Below are positions 29,201 to 32,827 of a stretch of DNA of 46,060 bases, piece after piece. The notes beneath the pieces are model-generated. The model saw only the letters and a list, made by a program, of their open reading frames with translations. It did not search any database and was not told the DNA's origin. The DNA comes from a virus. The stretch covers positions 1 to 46,060 of IMG/VR virus record IMGVR_UViG_3300010354_000151; one strand, given 5' to 3'. The translations under genes and the position numbers were made by a program. Positions within the stretch are counted from its first letter, which is position 1. Each line of letters opens with the position of its first letter.

Positions 29201-30754
29201 GGAACACTAGTCCCGGTATCAGACGCTGTAGGTACGATGAATGTAGTTGTTGGTGGAAATCCTGCAGTAAGAATAACAACAGGAATAAATCATAACTTTG
29301 TTACAAACGATATAGTTAGAATTGACGGCACGACTGGTTCTACGCAGTTAAACAACAATGTATATTATGTTCAGGTTATTAATGATACATCATTCTGGAT
29401 TTATCAAACTGAATATGATCCTGCATTTAATGCTGTCAACAGTCCAATAACTCAGATTACTGCTTACACCGGTGCTGGATATGCATGGGTTTCTGACACA
29501 TTTACATTGCAGACTAGTACAGTAACATCAACCAGTTCAACTGGAAATATAATTACGGTAGCCGATGGTTCTAGTTTAGTTGCAGGAACACCAATAGTGT
29601 TTACTCAGATCGGTGATCCACTTGGTACAACTATCATTGGTGGTTTGGTTACAGGAACTGTTTATTATATTAAGACCAGAGCAAGTAACGATATTACTAT
29701 AAGTGAAACATATGATGGCACAGTTAAGACGTTAACAAGTGGTACTGCAGCACCGAACACTATTACTATTTCTCAATGGGAACAAGTAAATGTAGATAGA
29801 CTTTGGGTAACTATCAACGGTTACAGAGTACCGTCATCAAGCTTACGCATCAATACTGGTAATCAGATTAGCATCTTGGAAACAATAACCACTACTGATG
29901 TTGTGATTATTACAAGTATGATGCCAAGTGCAACTCCGAACGAAGAAGTTTATACATTAATTGTAAATTCAGTAAATGAAGCAACTGTGTATCGTGCTAA
30001 CTCATTATCTAGAACTTGGATGACACAGGATCTTTACAATACAGATAACATTATATATGTAAACGATATTGTTCATTTGACCGATAATGTAATTCAAAAT
30101 GTTACAACTCCTTCATTATTGAATGGTGTTTATGATATCGGATTGACCGCAGATAAGAGAATTATTACAGGAATTTCAGTCTACAATAACACAACATCAC
30201 AACTCATTGAAAGCTCAAATTATGAAATTGTCGTTGAAGAATTGTCTCCGATATTGAGAATTAATCAGGGAAATTACATAACCGCAGGGGACAGTTTAAC
30301 AATTGTAGTTCTAGAAGGTAATTTGGTATCTATCAATGGTGAACAAATTAGATTTAGAACTGTTAATCCGGTGATCCCCGCAGGAGAAATAGTGTATGGT
30401 CAAAAATATACAATAGAAACAGTAGGATCTACCGATTTTACACTATATGGGGCCAGCTCAAATACTGTTGGGGTCACATTTACTGCGACCAATAACAACA
30501 CCATTATTCCTGGATCAGGGACCGTAATAGCGTTAAATGCGTTGTATAACTTGCAAAGAGGTGCTAATGGTACCGGAGAACAAGTAATTATTCCTAAATA
30601 CTCTGAGGTATACAGCTATTTGTCTAATAACCGTATGACAGATATACAATATAACCAGACTTGGAATAGCTACACCTTTAATACAACATTGGGCGATCCA
30701 TTACAGATAAGCACAACTGCAAGTGCAATTTTCTTAAACCAAGACCAAACTTGA
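11264..30754 (+). CDS. Giant multidomain baseplate/tail protein, 6496 aa
   Basis: One uninterrupted frame in the gp7 position. Approximate residues: 1-160, N-terminal domain starting MATRIRTLNFLPEIF; ~1260-1620, conserved-looking Trp/Tyr-rich baseplate-type segments (for example NKPAWWEDRYGPAPYTS); ~2460-3115, FG-GAP-like repeats with FGSAVA, WGQAVAIS, FGYAIA, FGHSLDIA and FGSTVKF; ~3425-3730, another Trp/Tyr-rich segment (YWEFTNWWADGY, LPWLNKTSFVDVAHKIREL); ~3775-4850 and ~5580-6180, arrays of a ~75-residue beta module; ~4975-5395, five Asp boxes. No signal peptide, membrane segment or protease motif was seen. T4 gp7 has 1032 residues, so this is about six times larger. The likely role is a wedge-attached surface protein with many adhesive or spacer domains. 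Homology to gp7 is inferred from position only. The frame itself is certain; the function is not. Confidence 0.65.
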   Translation: MATRIRTLNFLPEIFKTPTNAQFLAATLDQIVDQPSTKKIEGYIGSKFGYGINAKNYYVTEPTKTRTDYQLDPGVVLTDANKNTPKDFISYPGIIDSLKVNGGVTNNNNRLFESQFYSWDSFTDLDKIINFNQYYWLPLGPESVIVSSETVFSAIDYIVQDVINGYSIYPVGSTAGSTNPTLTLLRGGTYTFAVNQDSEFWIQGVPGVTGFSPTQPNLQTREVYGVSNNGISQGVVTFTVPFKNAQDEYNFPGNNLVSVVSTLPFAEVNGKRLSELGSIDGITALNGLTVMFYNTGVSNEIGYVSNFFDYTNYDQNNNITAPQTVTATATSSIDNSVTITDTSVLTVGNTITFTGVPFGNLAVYSEFSGGTIYYVRSIINGTKFTVSSTLGGPAVVLTTASGTLTGNINQGLLEQGFYTTVNENFYTITFLDNSSDPVISLSPAGAIPTNQKITASFGTNYSNRNFYKNEFGTIVLIPYLSAQLDTLYYQDGTSANKVGIIKLIESNATNTLDVETEILGKKNFSSTNGVVFTNGLKVSFQGDVVPTSYLSGEYYVEGVGSHIELIPVDTLVVPEAFTESVLIPYDTTPYDFGNFDGDSFIPVSPDYITIARNSVNKNAWSRSNRWFHIDVINATAQYNNDPESVAIYATAAAKAKRPIIEFYPNLKLFNQGSSGKNPVDFVDFRTSDAFTYVAGQESYYPDVAVYTDYTSVIASTNYTQNRTITNTDGPSDTITINSTTGFRVNDIIILDPPFSIGGLTYNTNYYVAEVVDGTTIKVSLSKNGAVINLTTAASICTAKWYPQSTTIQVTTADIGNNEFVGVGTFTVGQYVADSTNLLPPNTIIESVTGISTKTLVVSWGEDQSAYFNGTSVASIIAVPEGVNSYAVFDGARIIFAADTDENVRNKIYVVRFSSITGSSVPVITLTEADDGLVLPDQQTVAYRGYNYLGLEFWYDGIEWIKGQEKVTVNQAPLFDIFDNNGISFSDSTVYTGTDFSGSTLFQYGIGSGLDDNVLGFPLKYSSINNIGDISFDITFNSDIFNYVSGSTPITEQVNKGYVYNYNYFGTLERLLGWQTAVSPSVQYQLFSFNYTLGSEPVFTVDVGLIPDTQTEWPIIQVFNNNTLLETSAYSVTSLDTSTVVIIDSAPVEDTVIQITVLSSQVSENAYFTIPINLNNNPLNQDITVANLGDIRGQYQSIFYNNPNLTGQIFGSNNYRDSGNLVPWGNRIIQNSASLVLPGAFLRDPNTNIFNALSFNSKEYIKFKTLLVDTINNTDYSQQFDPSFILDDALDQMTASKTDNQSFFWSDMIPSKAAFVTNVYSFANSLDISRYPLTKIYDFSSANYSGILVYLTRTINNITTTQQLIINQDYTVSVDSPSLTVTYDLLPNDIITVKEYNQTYGSYVPNTPTKLGMYPASIPEIVLDSDYSTPTYFIKGHDGSYTKLYGDYNPQTGILVDFRDQALFEFEKRVYNNLKLSNVIPIKEYEVTPGFFRTTDYSYDEWLQIYTTNFLAWVGENRLNYKRQVYNKFDQYTYNYTDSGNKLNGQPIEQGYWRGIYQYFYDTTTPNLTPWEMIGYTNKPAWWEDRYGPAPYTSDNLVLWEDLENGIDYNNGNPVVIEQAIRPGLLEVLPVNSAGNLLSPFASVVGNYNPNLFQRDWKVGDDSPVELSYRRSSSYPFDLMRILALMKPAKFFNLAADIDNYKYNYEFNQYLVNDRSHLVISDIQIYGNGIAKTSYINWIVDYQKQIGIDATTKVTELLQNLDVRLVYRMAGFSDKTFLKFYVEKGTPNSRNASLLIPDESYSLLLYENQPFTKLIYSGIIIQIVPEGYAVYGNSQTQAYFTTLAPRINVDSEIINVESTSVTVYTKPSETEVIVPYGTIFYTIQEVSQFLINYGFYLEANGMVFEEVENGLEVNWKQMVAEFLYWAQTGWEQGSIVTVNPAAKSLTINKDGYVVQPLTFQQSNFILNENLYPIQTKDLSIVRDQTLFNVVPQNTGDTLAYGQFNINNIEHGIVFDNITLFDDVIYNLITGLRQLRITCRGTKTAEWNGTVTTSGFILNQDNITEWSKEFKYTKGSIVKYKNKYWTALKVVQPNNIFNELDWKLTEYGEIQKGLLSNSSTRSYESTLYYDVDRANLEKDADLLSFSLIGYRPRDYLALADLTDITQVNVYKNMIKNKGTLNAVSAFRGANLPQGGIDYEVYENWAIKSGEFGGVLNSNFVDFKLNQNSLVGNPSIVSLTDGSNTEGSQQEVPLSSLYNYDRPITDPNILATVPSEEPSTLFPDAGYVNLNDVKMSSFYLSQIAAAVDKNGLIVPLDRFYVGDYVWIANYLGTWNVYSPVSMGQVIGALNNLNGTVTITFKEQHNLTQYDPLAILNFDTAVNGYYIAALIVDPYRIIINLQMDPSIITLTGQGVGFKFQQQRVATPADIINLPLLNTEFEKNKVWVDTNNNGSWAVFRKDLNYTYQKQFTRPTGQAFGSAVAYSTNLGYLIGDEAEGAVYRYTYNELLQDWQLIQTITHGTSFGTTIEYADDIFVISEPTGSKQVHIYRLDQTISSDDLVVYQTPISAPANSVNWGQAVAISGDKNWIFISDFDNTVSPNLVHVYRKSQLTDEYEFATTVTVSGLVAGDNFGYAIATDYTGENIVISAPNVSYSVSIDDYGYAYAFNRIVQKIEVQNNSQPDIPQSFELAYTPTTVSKVLASTTAPSTLTLTTSAASLNVDDPIVFLGAGLQNTLISPNQVYYIASKSGNDITIKTSRASLSAFTVTTQGSVNATVSVQNTPIYLSVNNTLIDDNQYAIIGSDLYYYGSLTAGDIITVSGQLFVNTQRFSTDTTPLIGVEFGHSLDIATKGNEIIVGAPFQLNTQLQEGAVYRFTNSGSNYGYIIGTDPVALTTNANILINGYLVKLTPGNASSVASTINQTNITNVTATATPDNRLIIGLINNDLSVPNQQLTLGVMNNTVLAELGITLFTETQVIQCPHTEGPTQFGSTVKFGSNGSFVASAPTGSRFSETTFDFSDDNYFDNDTIFDNNTTQFIEEFDNAGAVYMFDYLPVYAESINNTGKYVYAQSVNARNLDFGAQPLYGHALDFNDNTVAIGTPTFRPGFDNGQVIGYNNITGKQDWSVYRSSSAVVDIDKINNARIYSAQTNETLVNLDYIDPLQGKILGAVRQNIDFVSNNDPARYNNQGNIETSITWGPVQVGQIWLNTSTLRFVNYHQDDAVYNSQYWGTLFPGSTVQAFTWIESTQLPVDYAGPGTPFDITQFVINYNVNDAGNLIPTYYYWVRNTNTVYTLAGKSLADSVIESYIANPEDSGISYFVPLLPNAFGLYNIQEYLNANDSVFHIGFATGTNQDVAHNQFSLIRANYADDFLPGIPTNLNNQSVNSDYNFSVNPQGLYDRLLDSLSGVDETGQVVPNPYLPKAVQTGILARPRQSFFLNRFMALKNYLLYANEILSQFPIAEIRENITFLNEKNPTIYDPNDPTVILFEEGEKYDVSDGRYWEFTNWWADGYSDSTKSALQVPLYSDLSTLSVPNGTIVTVKQNSRGFSETYIKDVTGWTRIGLQNGTIKFNSALWDYASARLGFGDNFYDTTPYDEYPSEETRFIIRALNEQIYTNELLIYRNRSLILLFEYIQSETIENQNYLPWLNKTSFVDVAHKIRELRPIEVFQSDNQDFLSGYLNEVKPYHVVIKEFLFEYTGSDTFEGDVTDFDLPAQYSSTSREFITPELVYINPNTDNQFTPDNSIWSNPNYTQWKQNYGVKIGQAVQQGDSTQLFGQLNYPMSRLTSYVTLNSTSLTVGNAYGFPINGVIKIGNEEIGYSSVDSATGSLLGLTRGVNETTITTHLPGTEIFMDLPPVVVVDAGRGYVNPPKITAYVDPQITKTAEYYGSITGSTLTITTIVNGQINVGDYLDAPGIIPQTIIVSQLTTNTYQINVAQELTTEVLFTQYSGPVVPAQLQAVMALDSVLRIDVINPGSGYAATPQIIIEPATVITFSSDDVIISTDSVRLYAPLLQTGDLVQYVVGADSTRIPGLVNNQWYYVNVLENNPTVIIAFYNNYANAINDHDRVPLHGIGTGNNQNLNLGARAYAIGTSSPVRENNITLRFDRTTYDSQIIDWQAGNFYGAYYAGQYNNSESVSSSSILLQSTQPPIESILASGQGVAFEIVSVANDQQVTFSSLARNVVATHAGTDIIDLAPLGGGTGDTASGTTIGFYIGMPVKFIGAVGASNIVYGEVYYVTEIVSATEFKINNTLGNQTISAAGLNCFVGEVVNTAVLTINYPGIYSCTATNKTTNTITAPLSLLGTGGTIGFYTGLPVFFTGDVFGGVVENDVYYITSVCDKQTFTVSRNPDPLIVSVQGTQSPNIVLLAEETTKLQVNNPIIFNESVGGIVAGTVYYVATVLGLDQIQISTQVNGSILSLSTASASSSATLTSQVDVLQITETLTGNMTINVNLPVSPGQINGQKFTLYPTSGIFSGPFTGETTNNLIERDINATIATVNRVALSTTSGGLTNVYVNMPFTIDTNIGGLTTGTTYYVLDTGVISIAATSTSSSTNEITCDTTESLYVDMPITFSGFGLGGIQIDQTYYVESIIDSTHFKITDFPGGVVVTLTTQNGSMTGTGESYITVSTSAGGAEVSLSSATATVTLTQEITTSATYDISWILGGYKVTIINAGEGYALENTINIPGTNFGGTTPANDVNLIVNSIGVDGEVTSFTVNGTIPVTSSDYYLKVISENELEVYSNSLMTIPVSGIGFGYSGITSTEVTACTASTDRFTVTSSSDFDLNDPVVFTGTVFGGVTLGQTYYIKSKPTSTTITVSEIPGGTTFNVSADATGSMIVAKSGDYALLPEPFYFNQSIVKFNNQVYVCVVSNNDTEFVLGKWELLDSGDRRLNALDRIMGYYQPTVNMPGLDLTQLVTGITYPNSTYLGNAFAPDDQYSLDVILPSTSFTQTDVDSTSAVYGLDKFYVTFNTADYSAIATETNSWASTKLAGSNVNLTDSLYHDGVYLVTSTNYATPIFKSTDGEIWTVRGTAGNYNINSIGVYNNGSQNYYAAGGTNAILISSDTNNWSTINPYYLPSLSYTVYSVTGADINSGFTGLIAVGSGEQQIGGNIYPRGTFIAALNGSNWTQFNPINYKGLRAVTSGTFTSTGVGNIIAVGEDGIIYKSFDGNNWNGLNEAVVLNSYGTANKVQIVPGTTFTVGQKVKFTGSSFGGVATGTNYWVKSVDTGDNTIVLSSASSLIPTVVLTTASPAFLTTVTVADEGTLNDVKFVSPIITAGNFIIGQVYIIATSGTTDFISLGAANNNPGTIFVALGTGSGTGTATFETLIAVGNNGTIITSTDFTTWTTQVSNTTNNLKGIAVDETNGRILVVGENNTALISHDGGVTWVDDTIIIQLESTYDIQGGEFTDGYGPEELVPGVVTDTLMMTVATRPGTTWEATEYQHVGFNVISLELTPSFELQTEYTFHNVAQTPAQISVYQTSGVTGLSTRLYETIDYTVNWIDSIITLNNALPFSPITDSLRVDIYETGNGNQLVKADTQTDPIRYNETTGFNEIFVNCNYSAPSFNGSGVIQPNTNPVSVQATETISLSNSIVCESVREFNLNDPIRFQGITFGGLLEDTNYYVKTISLASSSITVSTSIDLSTGVAGPTFTVTDDTGSMYAIIQVGSGVTWTDPLMYHNGAKLVHGTTGTVTRTNGATNTVTCNTTSSMVVGDKIVFSNTIFGGVIQPLTTYYIESIVDNNEFTISLTQGGPAIALTTDTGGAQLITRDYAFGLQPNGIQAKIIFSAPYVNGIDFLSYTLFGETNPQQYGYSIPELQMFVGDGVTATFNLTNFVDLNNAANAVVEINGLRLDNTDYTINSSADTITFTAIPALNDNIAVTTYNDTSRQYLNSQFGITGETVANIVSINNNISSPSASTQATATTSATDYITVISTANFTVNDIVIFQGTSFGGVLTDGTVYFVRSVDSLTEFTIKDSNGTLVPVSDAVGTMNVVVGGNPAVRITTGINHNFVTNDIVRIDGTTGSTQLNNNVYYVQVINDTSFWIYQTEYDPAFNAVNSPITQITAYTGAGYAWVSDTFTLQTSTVTSTSSTGNIITVADGSSLVAGTPIVFTQIGDPLGTTIIGGLVTGTVYYIKTRASNDITISETYDGTVKTLTSGTAAPNTITISQWEQVNVDRLWVTINGYRVPSSSLRINTGNQISILETITTTDVVIITSMMPSATPNEEVYTLIVNSVNEATVYRANSLSRTWMTQDLYNTDNIIYVNDIVHLTDNVIQNVTTPSLLNGVYDIGLTADKRIITGISVYNNTTSQLIESSNYEIVVEELSPILRINQGNYITAGDSLTIVVLEGNLVSINGEQIRFRTVNPVIPAGEIVYGQKYTIETVGSTDFTLYGASSNTVGVTFTATNNNTIIPGSGTVIALNALYNLQRGANGTGEQVIIPKYSEVYSYLSNNRMTDIQYNQTWNSYTFNTTLGDPLQISTTASAIFLNQDQT
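12235..12483 (+). repeat. Beta module copy, first in the giant gene
   Basis: This encodes the first clear copy of a ~75-80-residue module with the pattern: short Thr/Ser strand, then L-x-V-G/N-D-x-I-x-F-x-G, then FGG or FGN, G-T-x-YYV, a short x-F-T-V-S strand, and a final LTT-A-x-G-x-x-T. Related copies lie at about 13432-13650 and 19346-19590. Confidence 0.6.
18640..20620 (+). other. FG-GAP-like beta-propeller segment in the giant protein
   Basis: About 660 residues hold at least six blades that begin with an FG- or WG-type motif (FGSAVAYS, FGTTIEYA, WGQAVAIS, FGYAIATD, FGHSLDIA, FGSTVKFG) followed by a strand and then VISAP, VGAP or ASAP and a VY(R/A/M)F strand. The order resembles FG-GAP repeats of integrin-alpha-like propellers. 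One beta module (19346-19590) interrupts the series. No calcium-binding loop was confirmed. Confidence 0.55.
23800..25775 (+). repeat. Tandem array of diverged ~75-residue beta modules
   Basis: Six copies follow each other in the giant gene at about 23800-24045, 24105-24340, 24340-24548, 24745-24895 (short), 24893-25120 and 25550-25775. Each carries a recognisable G-x-x-V-x-F-x-G, a GG-(V/I/L) turn and a YY(V/I) core. Copies differ strongly in sequence, so this is an old or diversified array and not a recent DNA duplication. Confidence 0.65.
26311..27424 (+). other. Asp-box (BNR-type) propeller segment in the giant protein
   Basis: Five Asp-box-like motifs are encoded at about 26311-26340 (KSTDGEIW), 26431-26469 (ISSDTNNW), 26744-26780 (KSFDGNNW), 27265-27300 (TSTDFTTW) and 27388-27424 (ISHDGGVTW). 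Each follows a small-residue strand such as AAGGTNAI, AVGEDGII or AVGNNGTI. The pattern resembles sialidase- or Ycf48-like propellers. One beta module (26805-27040) and one G-x-x-Y-x-I module (27080-27232) are inserted between boxes 3 and 4. Catalytic sialidase residues were not recognised, so a binding or scaffold role is more likely than an enzyme. Confidence 0.6.
28000..29758 (+). repeat. Second array of beta modules near the giant protein C-terminus
   Basis: Five related copies lie at about 28000-28255, 28339-28570, 29018-29253, 29269-29475 and 29515-29758. The most canonical have L-N-D-P-I-x-F-x-G followed by FGG and YYV. The copy at 29269-29475 is of a second subtype (HNFVTNDIVRI...LNNNVYYV), which also appears far upstream at about 18285-18520. 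Confidence 0.6.
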
Positions 30755-30756
30755 AT

Positions 30757-30764
30757 GATAAATA
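30757..30764 (+). promoter_or_regulatory. GATAAATA late-promoter-like box after the giant gene
   Basis: It lies in the 16-base gap before the ATG at 30771. With T4-like spacing the transcript would start at about the ATG. Confidence 0.4.
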
Positions 30765-30770
30765 AATATT

Positions 30771-30923
30771 ATGAGTAAAATTATCCCAAAATCACAGCAG
30801 AAACCTGAAAAAATTGCTGAAAAGAAACCCAACGAAGTTGGTGGGTTTTATTTTTCCTCACACATCAAAATATTTGATCCCAATACAAAGCAAGTTTTAG
30901 TTCAAAAAAGAGGCGATAACTAA
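30771..30923 (+). CDS. Small protein resembling the N-terminus of the next gene product
   Basis: A 50-residue frame. The first half is Lys/Gln/Pro-rich and likely flexible (PKSQQKPEKIAEKKPNEVGG). The second half, with HIKIFDPNTKQVLVQKR, resembles residues ~12-30 of the downstream protein, FLKIYDPNNGEIFVDKK. It ends just where that similarity stops. The stop overlaps the next start as TAATG, so the pair should be co-translated. The function is unknown; a small baseplate or fibre-attachment factor that mimics or competes with the neighbour's N-terminal strand is possible. It fills what would otherwise be a 168-base gap. Confidence 0.65.
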   Translation: MSKIIPKSQQKPEKIAEKKPNEVGGFYFSSHIKIFDPNTKQVLVQKRGDN

Positions 30924-31543
30924 TGTCAGTCATTACTTTATCATATAAAATAGAAGGTTTTCTAAAAATCTATGACCCCAATAATGGGGAAATCTTTGTA
31001 GATAAAAAGAATGCCATCAACTATGAAAATATGTCAGAGGCGATTGCTGACACACTAAGTAGTCGTGGTTACGGTGAAATCTATCAAATGGCTTTTGGAA
31101 ACGGTGGCGCAAGCGTAGACGAAACAGGTGTTATTACATACCTGCCCCCAAATACAACGGGGCAAAATGCTGCTCTTTATAACCAAACCTACGCTAAAAT
31201 TGTAGACGATACTAGCGTTTTCAACCTAGATCCAACAAGAAACAAGATGACAGTTTCTCACACTACTGGTAAGGTTTACACAGATATCTTAGTTCAGTGT
31301 TTACTTGATTATGGTGAGCCTGCAGGCCAAGCTGCATTTGACAACAGCACCCAAACTGATTCTAGCTTCATTTTTGATGAATTGGGACTTTTGGCAAATT
31401 ATGGTACAGACAATGAAGGTAATGTAATTACCAGACTTTTGACCCATGTGATTTTTCACCCGGTTCAGAAGTCATTAAACAGACAAATTCAAATAGATTA
31501 CACAGTTAGAATTCAAAGCTTGACTAACCTGGTAACGATTTAA
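30923..31543 (+). CDS. Virion structural protein, probable baseplate/tail appendage component
   Basis: A 206-residue protein without a clear T4 counterpart. It begins with a strand-rich segment (GFLKIYDPNNGEIFVDKKNA), then a short helix (MSEAIADTLSSRG), a YQMAFGNGGASVDETG segment, and a C-terminal FDELGLLANYG...LLTHVIFHPVQKS...YTVRIQ pattern. That C-terminal pattern, with a domain ending in a beta strand after HVIFHPV, recalls tail-fibre N-terminal or adaptor proteins of other phages, but I cannot name the family. T4 gp8 might be expected around here, and I see no match to it. Neighbours on both sides are structural, which supports a virion role. Confidence 0.6.
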   Translation: MSVITLSYKIEGFLKIYDPNNGEIFVDKKNAINYENMSEAIADTLSSRGYGEIYQMAFGNGGASVDETGVITYLPPNTTGQNAALYNQTYAKIVDDTSVFNLDPTRNKMTVSHTTGKVYTDILVQCLLDYGEPAGQAAFDNSTQTDSSFIFDELGLLANYGTDNEGNVITRLLTHVIFHPVQKSLNRQIQIDYTVRIQSLTNLVTI

Positions 31544-31546
31544 ATA

Positions 31547-31554
31547 GATAAATA
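31547..31554 (+). promoter_or_regulatory. GATAAATA late-promoter-like box before the tail fibre gene
   Basis: It lies 19 bases before the ATG at 31574. Initiation near 31560 leaves a leader containing GCGGAG (Shine-Dalgarno). This is the best-placed late-type promoter candidate in the window. Confidence 0.55.
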
Positions 31555-31573
31555 TATAGCGGAGCATTAAAAC

Positions 31574-32818
31574 ATGGCATATACAATTGTTAAGAGCGAC
31601 GGTACAGTTCTAACAACAATACCCGATGGTACTATTAACACTACAAGTACTCCATTAGGCCTACCAGGTCGTAATTATGCTGGTTATGGTCAATCGTTAG
31701 ACACTAACTTTACACACATGGTAGAAAACTTCGCAGATTCTACCCCTCCAGCGAACCCACTGCGTGGTCAACTTTGGTATGATACTAACAATAACGCATT
31801 AAAAGTTTGTCCATCTGATGGTGAAACTAACGCAAGTGCATGGTCTACATTGACCTCAACATCAAGCGGTGGTGCAACAACCTTTAGCGCAGTAACAGTA
31901 ACTGGCAATTTAACTGCTAATAATATTACAGCAACTAATAATAGTAATGCCAATGCAGCATCATTTAACTACTTAACCGTTTCTGCAAGTGCAAACATTG
32001 CTGATGGCAATATAACCACTGCAAATATTGGCACATTGAGAACTCAGGCAATTACTACTGGCGGAACAACGACTGCAGGTACGTTAACTGGAACTTGGAC
32101 TGCAACCGGTACCGGAACAGCAAACGGTGTTGCTGGAACAACAGTGTGGATGAATACTGGTAATTTAGTTATTTCAGGTGCAGGGACTTTAGGTATTAAA
32201 GTTGCAAATGCTAACTGTATCATGGATTTATCTGGTAACCCAATTACATACGCTGGAACATATAACGACAGTAATGTTCAAGCTTATTTACCAACATACA
32301 CTGGTAATTTAGGCGTCGTAGGTGGAAGCTCAGTGTTTAATGGTAGAACAATTTCTACCGGAGCTAATACAACTACAGGTAGCATTACTGGTAACTGGAC
32401 ATTGACTTCCGGATCAAGACTCAACGCAACATATGCTGACTTGGCAGAACGCTTTGAAGCAGACCGCTATTATGATGCCGGAACTGTTGTTGAACTAGGT
32501 GGTGAAAAAGAAATTACTGCTGTTCAATATGAATTAAGCGATGATGTATTTGGTGTTGTATCTGAAACAGCCGGATATTTGATGAATGCAGGCGCCGGCG
32601 ACAACAGCACACATCCTCCAATTGCTGTGGGCGGAAGAGTAAAAGTAAAAGTAACCGGTAAAGTTAAGAAAGGCCAACGATTAGTTAGTGCAGGTAATGG
32701 TATGGCCCGTGCAGCAGAACAAGGTGAAGCTACAGCATTTAATATAATTGGACGATCATTAGAAAATAAAAATTCAAATGACATTGGCACAGTTGAAGCA
32801 TTTGTTAAAATAAATTAA
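31574..32818 (+). CDS. Tail fibre-like protein
   Basis: A 414-residue protein. The N-terminal ~95 residues (LGLPGRNYAGYGQSLDTNF, HMVENFADSTPPANPLRGQLWYD) are a module that I know from appendage proteins of marine T4-like phages and probably anchors to the baseplate. The middle (residues ~95-285) is rich in Thr, Gly, Asn and Ala with short periodic strands (NLTANNITATNN), typical of a fibrous trimeric shaft. Residues ~286-414 start with ADLAERFEADRYYDAGTVVELGG and form a compact beta domain also seen at the ends of other phage fibres, resembling domains annotated as peptidase G2/autoproteolytic, although I see no proven catalytic residues. It has a good promoter-like box and Shine-Dalgarno. 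The receptor is unknown. Confidence 0.65.
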   Translation: MAYTIVKSDGTVLTTIPDGTINTTSTPLGLPGRNYAGYGQSLDTNFTHMVENFADSTPPANPLRGQLWYDTNNNALKVCPSDGETNASAWSTLTSTSSGGATTFSAVTVTGNLTANNITATNNSNANAASFNYLTVSASANIADGNITTANIGTLRTQAITTGGTTTAGTLTGTWTATGTGTANGVAGTTVWMNTGNLVISGAGTLGIKVANANCIMDLSGNPITYAGTYNDSNVQAYLPTYTGNLGVVGGSSVFNGRTISTGANTTTGSITGNWTLTSGSRLNATYADLAERFEADRYYDAGTVVELGGEKEITAVQYELSDDVFGVVSETAGYLMNAGAGDNSTHPPIAVGGRVKVKVTGKVKKGQRLVSAGNGMARAAEQGEATAFNIIGRSLENKNSNDIGTVEAFVKIN

Positions 32819-32827
32819 GGATAAAAG

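Noticed and set aside
23800-29758. CRISPR-like or DNA-level repeat array
   Set aside because: The periodicity is in the protein, with strongly diverged DNA, no constant repeats and no spacers.
30923-31543. T4 gp8 identity for the 206-residue structural protein
   Set aside because: Position would suit gp8, but length (T4 gp8 is 334) and visible motifs do not match.
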